The notes: generated by a model not told the origin, from the letters alone. DNA of 64,000 bases from CAWJMN01 sp963844055 (GCA_963844055.1 CAWJMN010000001.1:682001-746000), one strand, 5' to 3'; numbered from the stretch's first letter, positions 44,796 to 53,961 are shown. Numbers and translations: made by a program.

Positions 44796-45728
44796 ATGTC
44801 CTGCTTTTCACAGACGATGTCCCAGGTTGGTAAGACGCGAATCTTTGCGCGTCTTACGGGCAGGGGGACACAGTTGCTCGTTTACCAGATGGAGTACGAA
44901 TCGGAAAAGCCTGCCGCGATCATCATTCCCTTACCCATCGCTGTGCCAGGAGACGAATCTAGCGTCTACTTTTTGGATATGAAGGGCTACGAGGGCTTTT
45001 TTCGGGACATGCATCAGGGCTTTCCCGCCATCCATTTGCCCAACATTCCCAAGGGGGCAAGTGGCAAGTCGCTGGCGGTTCAGAAGGTGGGAGATTTCAT
45101 CGCGTCGTTTGTGCCGACGATGGAAGATTTCTCGAAGCTTGATCCGCAGTTTGTCATTCCCAAGGAAACGTGGGCCAAGGTGCCGGCCTATGCGGACTAT
45201 GGCTTTGCGGTGTTTCAGCTGACGGAGCTTCGTGGTAGGCCGCATCCCATCGCACTGGAATTTCAGACGCGAATGCCTGACCAGGTGTTCTATCCAACGC
45301 TGCATATTCATGATGGTGAGGTTCGTAAACGGATCTTCTATAAGCATGAACTGTATTTGCAGCATGCCGCGTATGACTCTCGCGTGGGAGAGTACATTTC
45401 GGGGCACTATGCAGACAATGCAACCGGATTTGTCCGCTCGAAGAATGTTGCCGGGAGTTTTTGCAAGTGCGATGAAACGCGGGGCGTTGTCATTCCCGAG
45501 TTGCTTATCCATCGGATTGATGTGCTCGGACCGTTGCCCAACAAAGACATGGTGTTTCCGGTTGATGGCAATCCGGTTGTGCGGCCGATCGATTTCCGCC
45601 CGATCAAGGCGATGGCTCCGTGGGGAGCTGTTGTTGGAGGGATCTCTTGGCTGATCTATCGCAGAAATCGTGTGTCTGGCAAGCAGTCGCCTGTGGCTGT
45701 TAGTGATGGGCCGGAAGAGACGCCTTAA
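44796..45728 (+). CDS. Protein of unknown function with C-terminal membrane anchor
   Basis: The 310-residue protein has an AGGAG ribosome site before its ATG. The first 250 residues look like a soluble alpha/beta domain, with AAIIIPLPIAVPGDESSVYFLDM, DFIASFVPTMEDFSKLDPQFVIP and FYPTLHIHDGEVRKR. One weak hydrophobic segment is near the end (about 273-290, APWGAVVGGISWLIYRRN). I know no family for it. It follows the S9 peptidase by 134 bases on the same strand. A role as a peptidase partner is not supported by anything but position. Confidence 0.65.
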   Translation: MSCFSQTMSQVGKTRIFARLTGRGTQLLVYQMEYESEKPAAIIIPLPIAVPGDESSVYFLDMKGYEGFFRDMHQGFPAIHLPNIPKGASGKSLAVQKVGDFIASFVPTMEDFSKLDPQFVIPKETWAKVPAYADYGFAVFQLTELRGRPHPIALEFQTRMPDQVFYPTLHIHDGEVRKRIFYKHELYLQHAAYDSRVGEYISGHYADNATGFVRSKNVAGSFCKCDETRGVVIPELLIHRIDVLGPLPNKDMVFPVDGNPVVRPIDFRPIKAMAPWGAVVGGISWLIYRRNRVSGKQSPVAVSDGPEETP

Positions 45729-45820
45729 GGAAGCTGTGTTTTTAAGGCAGGGCTTTTATTACTCGGCCGTTTTTGCCTCTTAGGGCGTTTGCCGAGGCAA
45801 AGTGAAGGGAGTGCTGTAAC

Positions 45821-45847
45821 CACGAAAGGCACGAAAAACACGAAAGG
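45821..45847. repeat. Three tandem 9-base CACGAAA units
   Basis: CACGAAAGG, CACGAAAAA and CACGAAAGG stand directly in a row. Similar CACGAAA-rich intergenic stretches are seen in many unrelated bacterial genomes. It marks the left border of the gene-poor, atypical region that ends near 48.4 kb. Confidence 0.7.
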
Positions 45848-45895
45848 GGAGATGCAGGGCCGATACGCCATGGCACTGCCGATTTCCCAAAGACT

Positions 45896-46303
45896 CTATA
45901 CGGTGGCCCACCATAAATCGTTCAACGAAAGAGAATCGCAAGACACGTTGTCCGAAATGTCTTTGCTGAATATGTGCTTCAGAAGAGCGGGACGCACGGA
46001 AAACGATTGTTGGTCAAAGTTGCCCGAAATTGCAACCACAATGCCATAGTCCTTACACCACGTCCACCCAATATCACCGAGTGATGGGTGTAAAAATACT
46101 AATGGCACCCTTGCGCATACCAACGCCACCACGGAATTGCCTGCCAAAACACGCCCCCATTGTTCATCGCCCGCCTCCCAATCGACACGCAAACCGTCGT
46201 CTGTTACGGCGATACGCTGCAATGCGTCAAGAACAAAATGGTCGTTCCATTTTTCGGAATTCCTGTGAGCTTCTTCAAATTGCTGGGAGAGGTCGTGAAT
46301 CAT
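45896..46303 (-). CDS. Small protein of unknown function
   Basis: The 135-residue protein is acidic to neutral and looks soluble, with DDGLRVDWEAGDEQWGRVLAGNSVVALVCARVPLVFLHPSLGDIGWTWC as its core. No signal or membrane segment is visible and no family is recognised. It is the last of four minus-strand genes in a stretch of unusual composition. Single-domain proteins of this style can be immunity proteins, but there is no toxin gene in view, so that is only a guess. Confidence 0.5.
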   Translation of the reverse strand: MIHDLSQQFEEAHRNSEKWNDHFVLDALQRIAVTDDGLRVDWEAGDEQWGRVLAGNSVVALVCARVPLVFLHPSLGDIGWTWCKDYGIVVAISGNFDQQSFSVRPALLKHIFSKDISDNVSCDSLSLNDLWWATV

Positions 46304-46368
46304 CCAGGTGTTCCAGGCGAAGCATAAATGAAGCGGTTGCAGTTGTTGTTAATGTTATGGACCGCCGA

Positions 46369-46938
46369 TTACTTCGTTAGTCTGGTCACCTTGCCACAGT
46401 CAGGGCAGCGGCTGAACTCTGTTTTTGGATTCTCTTCCCAAGCGTTACTGCAATTGGAACACTGCCGCCAGCAACCTTCGATTGTTTCAGCACCACAGGC
46501 ATCTGACGTGGGCAGTTCAAAACCAAGCAGTTGATCGATCCCCAAGTACTTGCGACCGAGGAACTTCACAAGCACCGTTTTTGCATAGATGTAACATTCG
46601 CGACTTTCAGTCGCATTCGTAAAATGCACTGAATACCCAGAATTGCTGTGACAATTGCAAGCAAACTGTAGCTCATCAAATGCTTGCAAAGAGAAAATGC
46701 TTACGTCTCGAAAAAGGAATTCAATTCCCACATCAACTGCATTCCCAGCGCAGGCAACGATGAGTCGCACATTGCGTGGGCCATCCACGTCTCCAAGTTG
46801 GACTTCTCCGCCGTTATCTACGAACTCGCACATGGTGTGGGAAGTGGTAATGTAGCACTCGCGAATGAACGAATGGGGCCAATCGAACTCGTTGGCCAGT
46901 CGTTCGCCTACATCTTCCAAGCGTTGGTAGTTATTCAT
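46369..46938 (-). CDS. Protein of unknown function with C-terminal zinc ribbon
   Basis: The 189-residue protein has a C-terminal zinc-ribbon pattern, CSNC and CPDC, preceded by another cysteine (CWRQCSNC) at about 159-185. The N-terminal 150 residues form an unknown domain with LANEFDWPHSFIRECYITTS and several scattered cysteines. No export signal. Same strand as its neighbours, with 65 bases to the next gene downstream. Confidence 0.55.
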   Translation of the reverse strand: MNNYQRLEDVGERLANEFDWPHSFIRECYITTSHTMCEFVDNGGEVQLGDVDGPRNVRLIVACAGNAVDVGIEFLFRDVSIFSLQAFDELQFACNCHSNSGYSVHFTNATESRECYIYAKTVLVKFLGRKYLGIDQLLGFELPTSDACGAETIEGCWRQCSNCSNAWEENPKTEFSRCPDCGKVTRLTK

Positions 46939-47010
46939 TCGAACCAGCCAGTCTCTGTGAGCCGCATATTGGAGAAATCTCTATGCCTTGTCCAGCAGTG
47001 GCACGCGGCG

Positions 47011-47328
47011 CTAAAGATGAGTGACTTGTTTAATAATGCTGATAGCGATAGCTATCTGCTCCCGCAATTCAAGGATATCCTTGGCAGCGGCACGAAAAAC
47101 AGGCGATTGCCAGTCACTATCAATGATCACGCAAACTTGGAATTTGCCATTGGGGTCGATGGAAGGGTACCATCCAATATCTAACAGGATTCCATCTTCA
47201 TAATGTATTTGAGCTAAATCCTCGCGTAGAGACGCGCTCTGATTGTTAAGAGATCTGGTTTCATCTATGTCATCCATATTCCAATAGGCAACCACTCCAG
47301 AATTCCAACATATATCAGTGCTCTTCAT
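47011..47328 (-). CDS. Small protein of unknown function
   Basis: The 105-residue protein starts MKSTDICWNSGVVAYWNMDD and has a regular soluble alpha/beta pattern, with ILLDIGWYPSIDPNGKFQVCVIIDSDW in the middle and a helical end. No family, signal or motif is recognised. Composition is like that of its three neighbours in this island. Confidence 0.5.
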   Translation of the reverse strand: MKSTDICWNSGVVAYWNMDDIDETRSLNNQSASLREDLAQIHYEDGILLDIGWYPSIDPNGKFQVCVIIDSDWQSPVFRAAAKDILELREQIAIAISIIKQVTHL

Positions 47329-47446
47329 TCTACTGCCTTTTTAGCGTAGTCAAATCTTTGAATTCATTAAGCGAAAAGGGATGACCGCGAATCACTACTA
47401 TAGGTTCTTCTATTCTCATCCACCGAAGTGATTTGCCACCCGGCGT

Positions 47447-47971
47447 TTAATCATTTGTGGGTGTTCCTTCAGGCCAAACCCTGAGCAATAACTTCTCCAT
47501 GCATGGTGTGAGTAGGCGACTTCTATATTGATCTTTATTGCCAAAAGTAAGTGGGGATCCCACTATTGCATCTGGGTTTGTGGAAAAAATGACCATGGTG
47601 AAGGTCTCCTCTTTACTGCCCGGCACTTTTGCACAAATGCGAAAGCTGGTGTCTAAGGCATAATTTTGTTCCGGGTTTTGAAGGTATATGTTCCGAGACA
47701 ATCTTACGCAGTCTTTCAGTTCATTCTTCAAGCCGTCGGTCAACTGAACCTTCCTCCATTCGCCTGGCTTGAGAGGAGAGTCATAGTTTCCCAAAAGAAG
47801 AATCGAAAGACTTTCACCGTTCTCTATGCTAGAAAGAGCTTTGCTGGTAATCGCTTTGTCGCGGGCAGCATCCGCCTTGTCGCGGGCGGCAACATTTATC
47901 TTCCAAGCGATGAATGAAATCGCAATTGTCACTATTGCAATAATGCCAATGTACTTTAGTCGAGTCCGCAT
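47447..47971 (-). CDS. Single-pass membrane-anchored protein, unknown function
   Basis: An N-terminal signal-anchor (about residues 5-28, YIGIIAIVTIAISFIAWKINV) is followed by a short tandem duplication AARDKAD-AARDKAI and a soluble domain of about 130 residues. No known family. The duplication is also visible in the DNA. It is the first gene of the four-gene minus-strand set. Confidence 0.55.
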   Translation of the reverse strand: MRTRLKYIGIIAIVTIAISFIAWKINVAARDKADAARDKAITSKALSSIENGESLSILLLGNYDSPLKPGEWRKVQLTDGLKNELKDCVRLSRNIYLQNPEQNYALDTSFRICAKVPGSKEETFTMVIFSTNPDAIVGSPLTFGNKDQYRSRLLTPCMEKLLLRVWPEGTPTND

Positions 47972-48303
47972 ATCTTAATAGCCAGTCTCTGCAAGGGCTT
48001 GGTGGGTCGCAGGGCGATGAAGATCAGCCAATAAGGTGTCGCCGAGCGCAGCCCCACGAGTGCAAGCATTGTCGCGGTAGCGGTCTCCCGTATTTTAAAA
48101 CGGCGCAGCGGAGCGTGTCACGTTAAATGTGGGCGATGTTCTGACGGGCGGCGAAGAGACTGAAAAGGGTTCCAGCATCGAGTCTGCCGGAATAGCTGAA
48201 GTCGTTTGCCCATTCCTAGTCTGCCGACAGGTGACGGATAGGCCAGTTGAGATGCCGTTATTGGTGAGTTGCAAGGTGCTTGGAGCGGTGGTTCGCGGCG
48301 GCT

Positions 48304-48355
48304 GCACTGCTGGCAAGCCAGCAGTGGCACACGGCATCTAGTAGTGGCACACGGC
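48304..48355. repeat. REP-like palindrome with a direct repeat
   Basis: CACTGCTGGC-AA-GCCAGCAGTG is a perfect 10-base palindrome with a two-base loop. AGTGGCACACGGC at its right end is repeated exactly at 48343-48355. The form is that of a repetitive extragenic palindrome. Copy number in the genome cannot be seen from one window. Confidence 0.65.
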
Positions 48356-48360
48356 GCGTG

Positions 48361-48387
48361 AAAAAGCCTCTGGGTTAGCAGAGGCTT
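48361..48387 (-). terminator. Intrinsic terminator of dapB
   Basis: AAGCCTCTG (48364-48372) pairs with CAGAGGCTT (48379-48387) around a six-base loop. On the minus strand it continues into T, ending about 45 bases after the dapB stop. Confidence 0.8.
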
Positions 48388-48430
48388 GGGATGGTTTTGA
48401 TGAGATGCGGCAGAGCGTGCTCAGAAAAGA

Positions 48431-49225
48431 TTAGAGCCCGAGTACGTCGTACATGTTGTACAGGCCGGGCTTTTGCTGGGCGACGAACTTGGCCGCTTGC
48501 AGTGCGCCAAGGGCGTAGCAGTCTCGGTTGCTGGCCTTGACGGTGACTTCGAGTGTTTCGCCCATCAGGCCGAAGATGATGGTGTGCTCGCCGGGGTTGT
48601 CGCCCGTGCGGACGGCATGGTAGCCGATCTCATTGCGAGGACGCTTGCCGATCATCCCTTCTCGGCCGTGCTGATGTTGGGTTTGTCCCATCGCTCCGGC
48701 GACGATCTCGCCAAATTTGAGGGCGGTGCCGCTGGGGCTATCTTCCTTCATGCGGTGATGACGTTCGATGATCTCGACATCGACGCCGCTGGCATTGTCT
48801 TTTAGTGCGGCACCGGCCGTAGCAACCAGCTTCATCGCCAGATTGACGGTAAGGCTCATGCTGGGGGACCAAACAATCGGAATGATCAGCGACGCTTCGA
48901 CGAGCTTCTCGCGAATGGCATCGGTTAGGCCTGTCGTGGCCATGACCAGCGGAACCTTGTTTTGAACGCAGGTGCCGATAGCCTTTTCCGCGCCGGCGGG
49001 GACCGAAAAATCGATCATGGCGGCAGGAGCAATCGATAGGGTGTCGCTTAGTGGAACGCCCAGTTCATGAACGCCGGCAAGTAAGCCTGCATCACGGCCT
49101 AGATCGGGATGGGTCGTCCCTTCGATGGCTGCAATGATTTTGAGGGCAGGGTCAACGGCCCCAAGTGCAACGAGCCTTTTTCCCATGCGTCCGGCAGCAC
49201 CGTGAATGGCAAGCGATAGAGTCAT
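48431..49225 (-). CDS. dapB: 4-hydroxy-tetrahydrodipicolinate reductase
   Basis: DapB reduces hydroxy-tetrahydrodipicolinate with NAD(P)H in the lysine/diaminopimelate pathway. The nucleotide-binding loop GAAGRMGKR is at about 9-17, and the catalytic segment IIERHHRMKEDSPSGTALK carries the histidine pair and lysine typical of the family. IDFSVPAGAEKA and VPLVMATTGL also fit. The 264 residues are normal. thrC stands 55 bases upstream on the same strand, so both aspartate-family genes may be one unit. Confidence 0.96.
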   Translation of the reverse strand: MTLSLAIHGAAGRMGKRLVALGAVDPALKIIAAIEGTTHPDLGRDAGLLAGVHELGVPLSDTLSIAPAAMIDFSVPAGAEKAIGTCVQNKVPLVMATTGLTDAIREKLVEASLIIPIVWSPSMSLTVNLAMKLVATAGAALKDNASGVDVEIIERHHRMKEDSPSGTALKFGEIVAGAMGQTQHQHGREGMIGKRPRNEIGYHAVRTGDNPGEHTIIFGLMGETLEVTVKASNRDCYALGALQAAKFVAQQKPGLYNMYDVLGL

Positions 49226-49280
49226 GGGGATAGGCTCCTGTGAAGCAACAAAAAGGGTAGAGGTTAGACGGTTCCGATGA

Positions 49281-50681
49281 CTACGAGTAGAGTTTAATCG
49301 CCTTCACGATTTCGCTCATCTCGTTAGGAACGGCAACAGCGCGGTTGGCAAACGCGGCCCGACGTACGCCGCGGCTGCCTAGGACCTTGTTGAACAGGTC
49401 TTGATCGGTCGTATGGTAGGCGACCGTTGCGGTTGGATCTTTGAGTTGGTGTCCGGTCAGGATGCAAACCACTCGCTCGCTTTTGCCAATGATCCCTTGC
49501 TCGCGCAAGAGCTTGGCACCGGCAACGCTGGCCGCACTGGCCGGTTCACAGCCGATGCCGCCTAGGCCTACCTTGGCCTTCGCATCAAGGATTTCTTGAT
49601 CGGACACTTGGCGGACAACGCCATCGCAAACCTGCAAGGCTCGCAGGCACTTGCGAAGATTGACCGGGCGATTGATCTCAATGGCGCTGGCGATGGTATC
49701 GGCCTTGCGCTTGAGAGCATCTAGTTCACCATAGTAGTGATTGACAATGTCCATGTTGGCATTGCCGTTTTCCCAGCGGAGGCCACGACGTTCAAACAGT
49801 TCGTACAACGTGCCGGCACCACTGGCATTGATCACCGCGAGGCGCGGGATGCGGTCAATCAGGCCGAGGCGGAATAGTTCGTCAAAGGCTTTGCCGAAGG
49901 CGCTGCTGTTGCCGAGGTTTCCGCCGGGGACGACGATCCAGTCGGGGATTTCCCAGCGCAACGCTTCGAGCACGCGAAGCATGATCGTCTTTTGCCCTTC
50001 GAGGCGGAAGGGATTAACGCTGTTGACGAGATAGATGCCGAGTTCTTTGGAGACTTGTTGCACGCGAGCCATCGCGTCGTCAAAGTCGCCAGCGATTTGA
50101 ATGGTGAGGGCGCCGTAATCGAGCGCTTGGGAAAGCTTGCCGTAGCTGATCTTGCCCGAGCCGATGAAGATGACCCCCTTCATATTGCGCGAGGCAGCAC
50201 AGTACATGGCCAGCGAAGCGCTGGTGTTGCCAGTGGAGGCACAGGCAGCTCGCTTAGCGCCAACGGCGCGGGCGTGCGTGAAGGCGGCGCTCATGCCGTT
50301 GTCTTTGAAGCTGCCGGAAGGGTTCATCCCTTCGTGCTGCAAAAACAATTTGCCGTCATCCATGCCGATGTATTGACCGACTAGGTCGGATTGTTGCAGC
50401 AGCGTTTGGCCTTCGCCCACCGTGACGATGGTTTCCGGCTTGGCGAAGGGGAGCATTTCCCAGAATCGCCAGATGCCAGAGAAACGCATGGGCTCAAACC
50501 GACGCGTCCACATCTGCTCAAAATATTTGAGGGAGGAGGGGGGCGGAACCCGATTCCAATCGTACTCGATGTCGAGCAGGTCCCCACATTTGGGGCATCC
50601 CGTGCGGACTTCCTCCGTGCCGCAGGTGAAGTCGCACCGGACGTTGATGCATTTCTGAAAGGCGTGATCGGTGAGGGGCAC
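49281..50681 (-). CDS. thrC: Threonine synthase
   Basis: PLP-dependent last step of threonine synthesis, from O-phosphohomoserine. The PLP lysine is K126 in HEGMNPSGSFKDNGM. STGNTSASLAMYCAASRNMKGVIFIG and PGGNLGNSSAFGKAFDE match the PLP-phosphate binding parts. The N-terminus has a zinc-ribbon-like cysteine set (C11, C16, C20, C29, C32), as in the group of threonine synthases with a Cys-rich head. The 466 residues are normal for this type. Upstream of dapB on the same strand. Confidence 0.94.
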   Translation of the reverse strand: MPLTDHAFQKCINVRCDFTCGTEEVRTGCPKCGDLLDIEYDWNRVPPPSSLKYFEQMWTRRFEPMRFSGIWRFWEMLPFAKPETIVTVGEGQTLLQQSDLVGQYIGMDDGKLFLQHEGMNPSGSFKDNGMSAAFTHARAVGAKRAACASTGNTSASLAMYCAASRNMKGVIFIGSGKISYGKLSQALDYGALTIQIAGDFDDAMARVQQVSKELGIYLVNSVNPFRLEGQKTIMLRVLEALRWEIPDWIVVPGGNLGNSSAFGKAFDELFRLGLIDRIPRLAVINASGAGTLYELFERRGLRWENGNANMDIVNHYYGELDALKRKADTIASAIEINRPVNLRKCLRALQVCDGVVRQVSDQEILDAKAKVGLGGIGCEPASAASVAGAKLLREQGIIGKSERVVCILTGHQLKDPTATVAYHTTDQDLFNKVLGSRGVRRAAFANRAVAVPNEMSEIVKAIKLYS

Positions 50682-50978
50682 GGGAAGAAAACCGATGTCA
50701 AAAGTTGATATAAGCCGTTATGTAACAACCAGTTTAGTCTATTCCGATGGGCTAAAAGTCGCAAGGTGGATTGTTACGGCGTTGTTTGTGTCAAGAAAAA
50801 ACAGCCCAATTGTGAATCGGGATCAAAATGACCTGATTGAGTCAGAGCTAATCGACGCCGGCGGGGTTAGTCTGCTAAGGTGTGCGGCTGTGGCACACAA
50901 ATCCATTGCAATCACCGAAAAGACTGGCTAACATCCACAGCGAGGACTGCGTCGTAGCAATGTCGAAAGGCATTATCC

Positions 50979-52176
50979 ATGAATACTAAACAAATTTTAA
51001 CTCTCGCGATGCTCACTTTTGCGCTCTGTGCAACGGTGATTGGTGATGATCGTTCTTGGACGGATGTGAAAGGCCGCAAGATCGAAGCGGAGTTTCTGCG
51101 CGAAGAGGGAAGCTATGTCGTGCTTGCCAAGGGCGACAAGATCATGCGGATCGCTTTTGCGACGCTGAGCGAAGCTGATCAGATGTTTGTCAAAAGCTTG
51201 CGCCAAGAATGAAATTGCGCCAGTGGCAGAGCCAGCGAAAGAGGAAGAAGCGTTTGGTGGAGGTACATCGGGCTCACTTCCTAAGCCGGAAACGATGGAT
51301 GCACCTGTTACCAAAGCGCCGGCCAAAGAGAAGGACACGACTCCCGTGCAAGCTGGCCTGGGAGAGATGCGACTATGGACGACGAATGATGGCAACAGCT
51401 TGCGAGCCAAGTTTGTGCAAGTCAAAGAGAACATGGTGATCCTGCGGACCGGGATCAAAAATCAGACGGTCCTCTTCATTAGCCTCTCTGCTCCTGACCA
51501 AGAGTACGTCAAGGGAATGTTGCGTGGACGCAAGCAGGACTTGCTGATCGTTCAGTTGGAACGTGAAGTAGAACTCGCTAAAAATCCGCGGAATGCCGCA
51601 GGTGGAATTGGCTCGGGATCTTTTTCGAGCTTGCCAACCGGTAATAGTCCACTGGCAAATTCGCCGAATATTGGCGCTTCGTCGGGGCCTAGCTATGGCT
51701 CAAGCCTGGGGAGCAGCCCAAGCAGCTTTAATCCGCGGGCTGGCCTTCGTGGTAGCAATCCTGACCTAGGAACGTATCCTGCTGGTGGTTTTCCATCGGG
51801 CAATAGTTCAACGGGTGTAGTCATGCCCTCGTCACCAAGCTATGGGTCGGGCGTGACATCGCCGCCTGGATATGGATCTTCACCACCTGGCGGTTATACA
51901 AGCTCTGGCCCGGGTTACACGCCGCCGCCGAACGGTGCCTACCCAGGACAAACGCCGTACGTTCCAACTGTGCCGGTACCGAGTGGAACCTCATCAGGGG
52001 CCAATTCGGGTGAGGAATATAAGAGCACCTCAGGCTTGTATGGAAAGAGCTCAACACCGAACCGCAATTTGCTGTTTGAGCTGGGCGTAACAGGTTACAT
52101 GCTGGCGGGTTCTTTTGTGGCCTTGTGTATCGCGCTGGTGGCCACGGTGCTGAAGGTGATGGTTGCCGGCAAATAG
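50979..52176 (+). CDS. Exported SHD1-domain protein, split by a one-base frameshift
   Basis: The first frame has a signal peptide (about 1-22) and one SHD1-like domain: RSWTDVKGRKIEAEFLREEGSYVVL, KIMRIAFATLSEADQMFVKSL. It meets a TGA at 51210. The second frame continues with EIAPVAEPAKEEEAF and a second SHD1-like unit (RLWTTNDGNSLRAKFVQVKENMVIL, VLFISLSAPDQEYVKGML), then a long Gly/Ser/Pro-rich low-complexity region and a final membrane segment (LLFELGVTGYMLAGSFVALCIALVA). Removing the extra T at 51210 joins both and gives about 398 residues. SHD1 proteins are abundant in planctomycetes; function unknown. Confidence 0.8.
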
Positions 52177-52217
52177 GCGACAACAAAGGTTTGCTTTGAC
52201 GCGACGATGGAAATAAC

Positions 52218-52256
52218 AAAAAACCCCCTAGAGCTGGATAGCTGTAGGGGGTTTTT
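52218..52256. terminator. Bidirectional intrinsic terminator
   Basis: AAAAACCCCCTA pairs with TAGGGGGTTTTT, with an inner AGCT/AGCT stem and one G-G mismatch. Flanking A and T runs make it work on both strands, between the convergent SHD1 gene and rpoD. Confidence 0.92.
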
Positions 52257-52320
52257 CTTTGGGTAACTAACTTGCCGGAACAGACAAAGACAAACGGATG
52301 AGGCGACTTTCAAAGGAGAC

Positions 52321-53961
52321 TTATTGAACGCTTTCCGAAGGGCTGACATCCAAGGTCGACATGTCGAAGCCTTCGATAAAGCTGGCGAGCGAACGGCTGC
52401 GGTAAGGTTGTTGAAGCTTGCGAACCGCCTTGGTTTCGATCTGGCGAACACGTTCACGGGTTACCGAGAAGATCTTGCCGACTTCTTCCAGCGTGTAGGC
52501 ATAACCATCGGTTAGCCCATAACGAAGGCGAAGTATTTCACGTTCACGGTAGTTGAGGGCTTGCATGGCTTCTTCGATACGATCCTTCAGGGCGAGCTGA
52601 TGGGTGTCGAAGAGTGGATCGATTTCACGATGGTCGGCGACAAACTCACCGAAGTAGCTGTCGTCGTGATCGCCAACCGGTTGGTCGAGCGATAGGGGTT
52701 GGCGAGCCATCTTCATGATGCAACGAGCATCGTCGAGCGACAAGCCAGCGCGACCAGCCGTCTCTTCGGCCGTTGGTTCGCGGCCCAGCTCTTGAACCAG
52801 TTGACGGGTAACTGCACGCACCTTGCTCATGGTGTCGATCATGTGAACGGGAACGCGGATCGTACGGCTTTGATCGGCAATCGCACGGGTGATGGCTTGG
52901 CGAATCCACCAAGTTGCATAGGTCGAGAACTTGAAGCCACGATTGTGTTCAAACTTGTCAACCGCACGCATCAGGCCGGTGTTGCCTTCTTGGATGAGGT
53001 CGAGGAAGCTAAGGCCACGGTTACGATACTTCTTGGCGATCGAAACCACCAAGCGAAGGTTTCCAGCCGACAGAACGCGTTTGGCGGCATCATAGTTTTG
53101 GCTAAGGATCTGGGTCCGTTCGATACGGCGTTGTAGGGTGGCTGGAGTTTCAAGGGTCAGCTTCATTAGCGAGACGAGTTCCTTGCGGAGCGACGAATAG
53201 CTTTGGCCGAGTACTTCACCCGTTAGCTTGGCTTCGCGGATTTGAATGCGAAGGGTTTGCATCCGAGTGACGATTTCACCCAGGCGAGCAAACAGGGGTT
53301 CAAGGCGATTGTTACGGAGGTTCATTTCTTCGATAAGGCGAACGGCCTTGTTACGGCGGCGGATCAAACGCATCCAGGCTTCACGACGAGCGGCCATTGG
53401 CTCACTCTTGCTAACAGCGATGCGGTAATCAGCGTGGTTTGCTTGCAGCAACAGCTTGAGCGTGGCTACGTTTGGCCAAATCCGCTTCATGATCCGCTTC
53501 TTTTCCGAAGCGTTGGTTACCGAAACTTCGATCGTACGATCAAGGCGAAGCTTGCCATCACGAACCTTTTCCAGAGCGGCGACTGCACCTTGCAGGACAA
53601 AGTCAGTGGCCAGCATGCTGTGGCGGTAATAGCGACGAGCACGTTCAATTTGCTTGGCGGTGTAGATTTCTTCGCTGCGATTCAGCAAAGGGATAGCACC
53701 CATTTGCATGAGGTACATACGAACTGGGTCATCGGTCGCATCGACAAGATCGTCACCACGATCATCAATCGTCTCGTCGAGATCGAGCTCTTCAGCAAAC
53801 TCAACGGCTTCTACCACCATGTCGGCATCGGACTCATTCTCAAAGTCGTCCATGTTGTCGATTGGCTTCTGGCTGGCGACTTGGGCGTTTCCCTTTTTGG
53901 CTGGACGTGGTGCTGGGCGGCTTGGCGAAGCGTGTTGAACATGGGAAAGGCTGTGGGCCAT
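52321..53961 (-). CDS. rpoD: Primary RNA polymerase sigma-70 factor
   Basis: The 546-residue protein is the housekeeping sigma. Region 1.2 begins near DDPVRMYLMQMGAIPLL. Regions 2.1-2.4 include GNLRLVVSIAKKYRNRGLSFLDLIQEGNTGLMRAVDKFE and YATWWIRQAITRAIADQSRTIRVPVHM. Region 3 has GREPTAEETAGRAGLS. Region 4.2 has TLEEVGKIFSVTRERVRQIETKAVRKL. The N-terminus is short, acidic and Ser/Pro/Lys-rich and does not resemble region 1.1 of E. coli. A non-conserved region of about 170 residues, rich in Arg and helical, lies between 1.2 and 2. No dnaG is adjacent. Confidence 0.96.
   Translation of the reverse strand: MAHSLSHVQHASPSRPAPRPAKKGNAQVASQKPIDNMDDFENESDADMVVEAVEFAEELDLDETIDDRGDDLVDATDDPVRMYLMQMGAIPLLNRSEEIYTAKQIERARRYYRHSMLATDFVLQGAVAALEKVRDGKLRLDRTIEVSVTNASEKKRIMKRIWPNVATLKLLLQANHADYRIAVSKSEPMAARREAWMRLIRRRNKAVRLIEEMNLRNNRLEPLFARLGEIVTRMQTLRIQIREAKLTGEVLGQSYSSLRKELVSLMKLTLETPATLQRRIERTQILSQNYDAAKRVLSAGNLRLVVSIAKKYRNRGLSFLDLIQEGNTGLMRAVDKFEHNRGFKFSTYATWWIRQAITRAIADQSRTIRVPVHMIDTMSKVRAVTRQLVQELGREPTAEETAGRAGLSLDDARCIMKMARQPLSLDQPVGDHDDSYFGEFVADHREIDPLFDTHQLALKDRIEEAMQALNYREREILRLRYGLTDGYAYTLEEVGKIFSVTRERVRQIETKAVRKLQQPYRSRSLASFIEGFDMSTLDVSPSESVQ

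Larger units (their letters stand above)
47972..48430. other. Intergenic region with palindromic repeat and dapB terminator
   Basis: A 459-base stretch without a credible gene. Short open frames on both strands here have no family similarity. It holds the palindrome and direct repeat (48304-48355) and the terminator of dapB (48361-48387), listed separately, and presumably the promoter of the minus-strand gene set to its left. Confidence 0.5.

Noticed and set aside
45821..45847. CRISPR or attachment site
   Set aside because: Only three 9-base units in direct contact, no spacers and no integrase nearby.
51205..51215. Programmed +1 frameshift like that of prfB
   Set aside because: The stop is TGA, but the slippery CTT codon and the upstream Shine-Dalgarno-like stimulator are absent, so an extra base is simpler.
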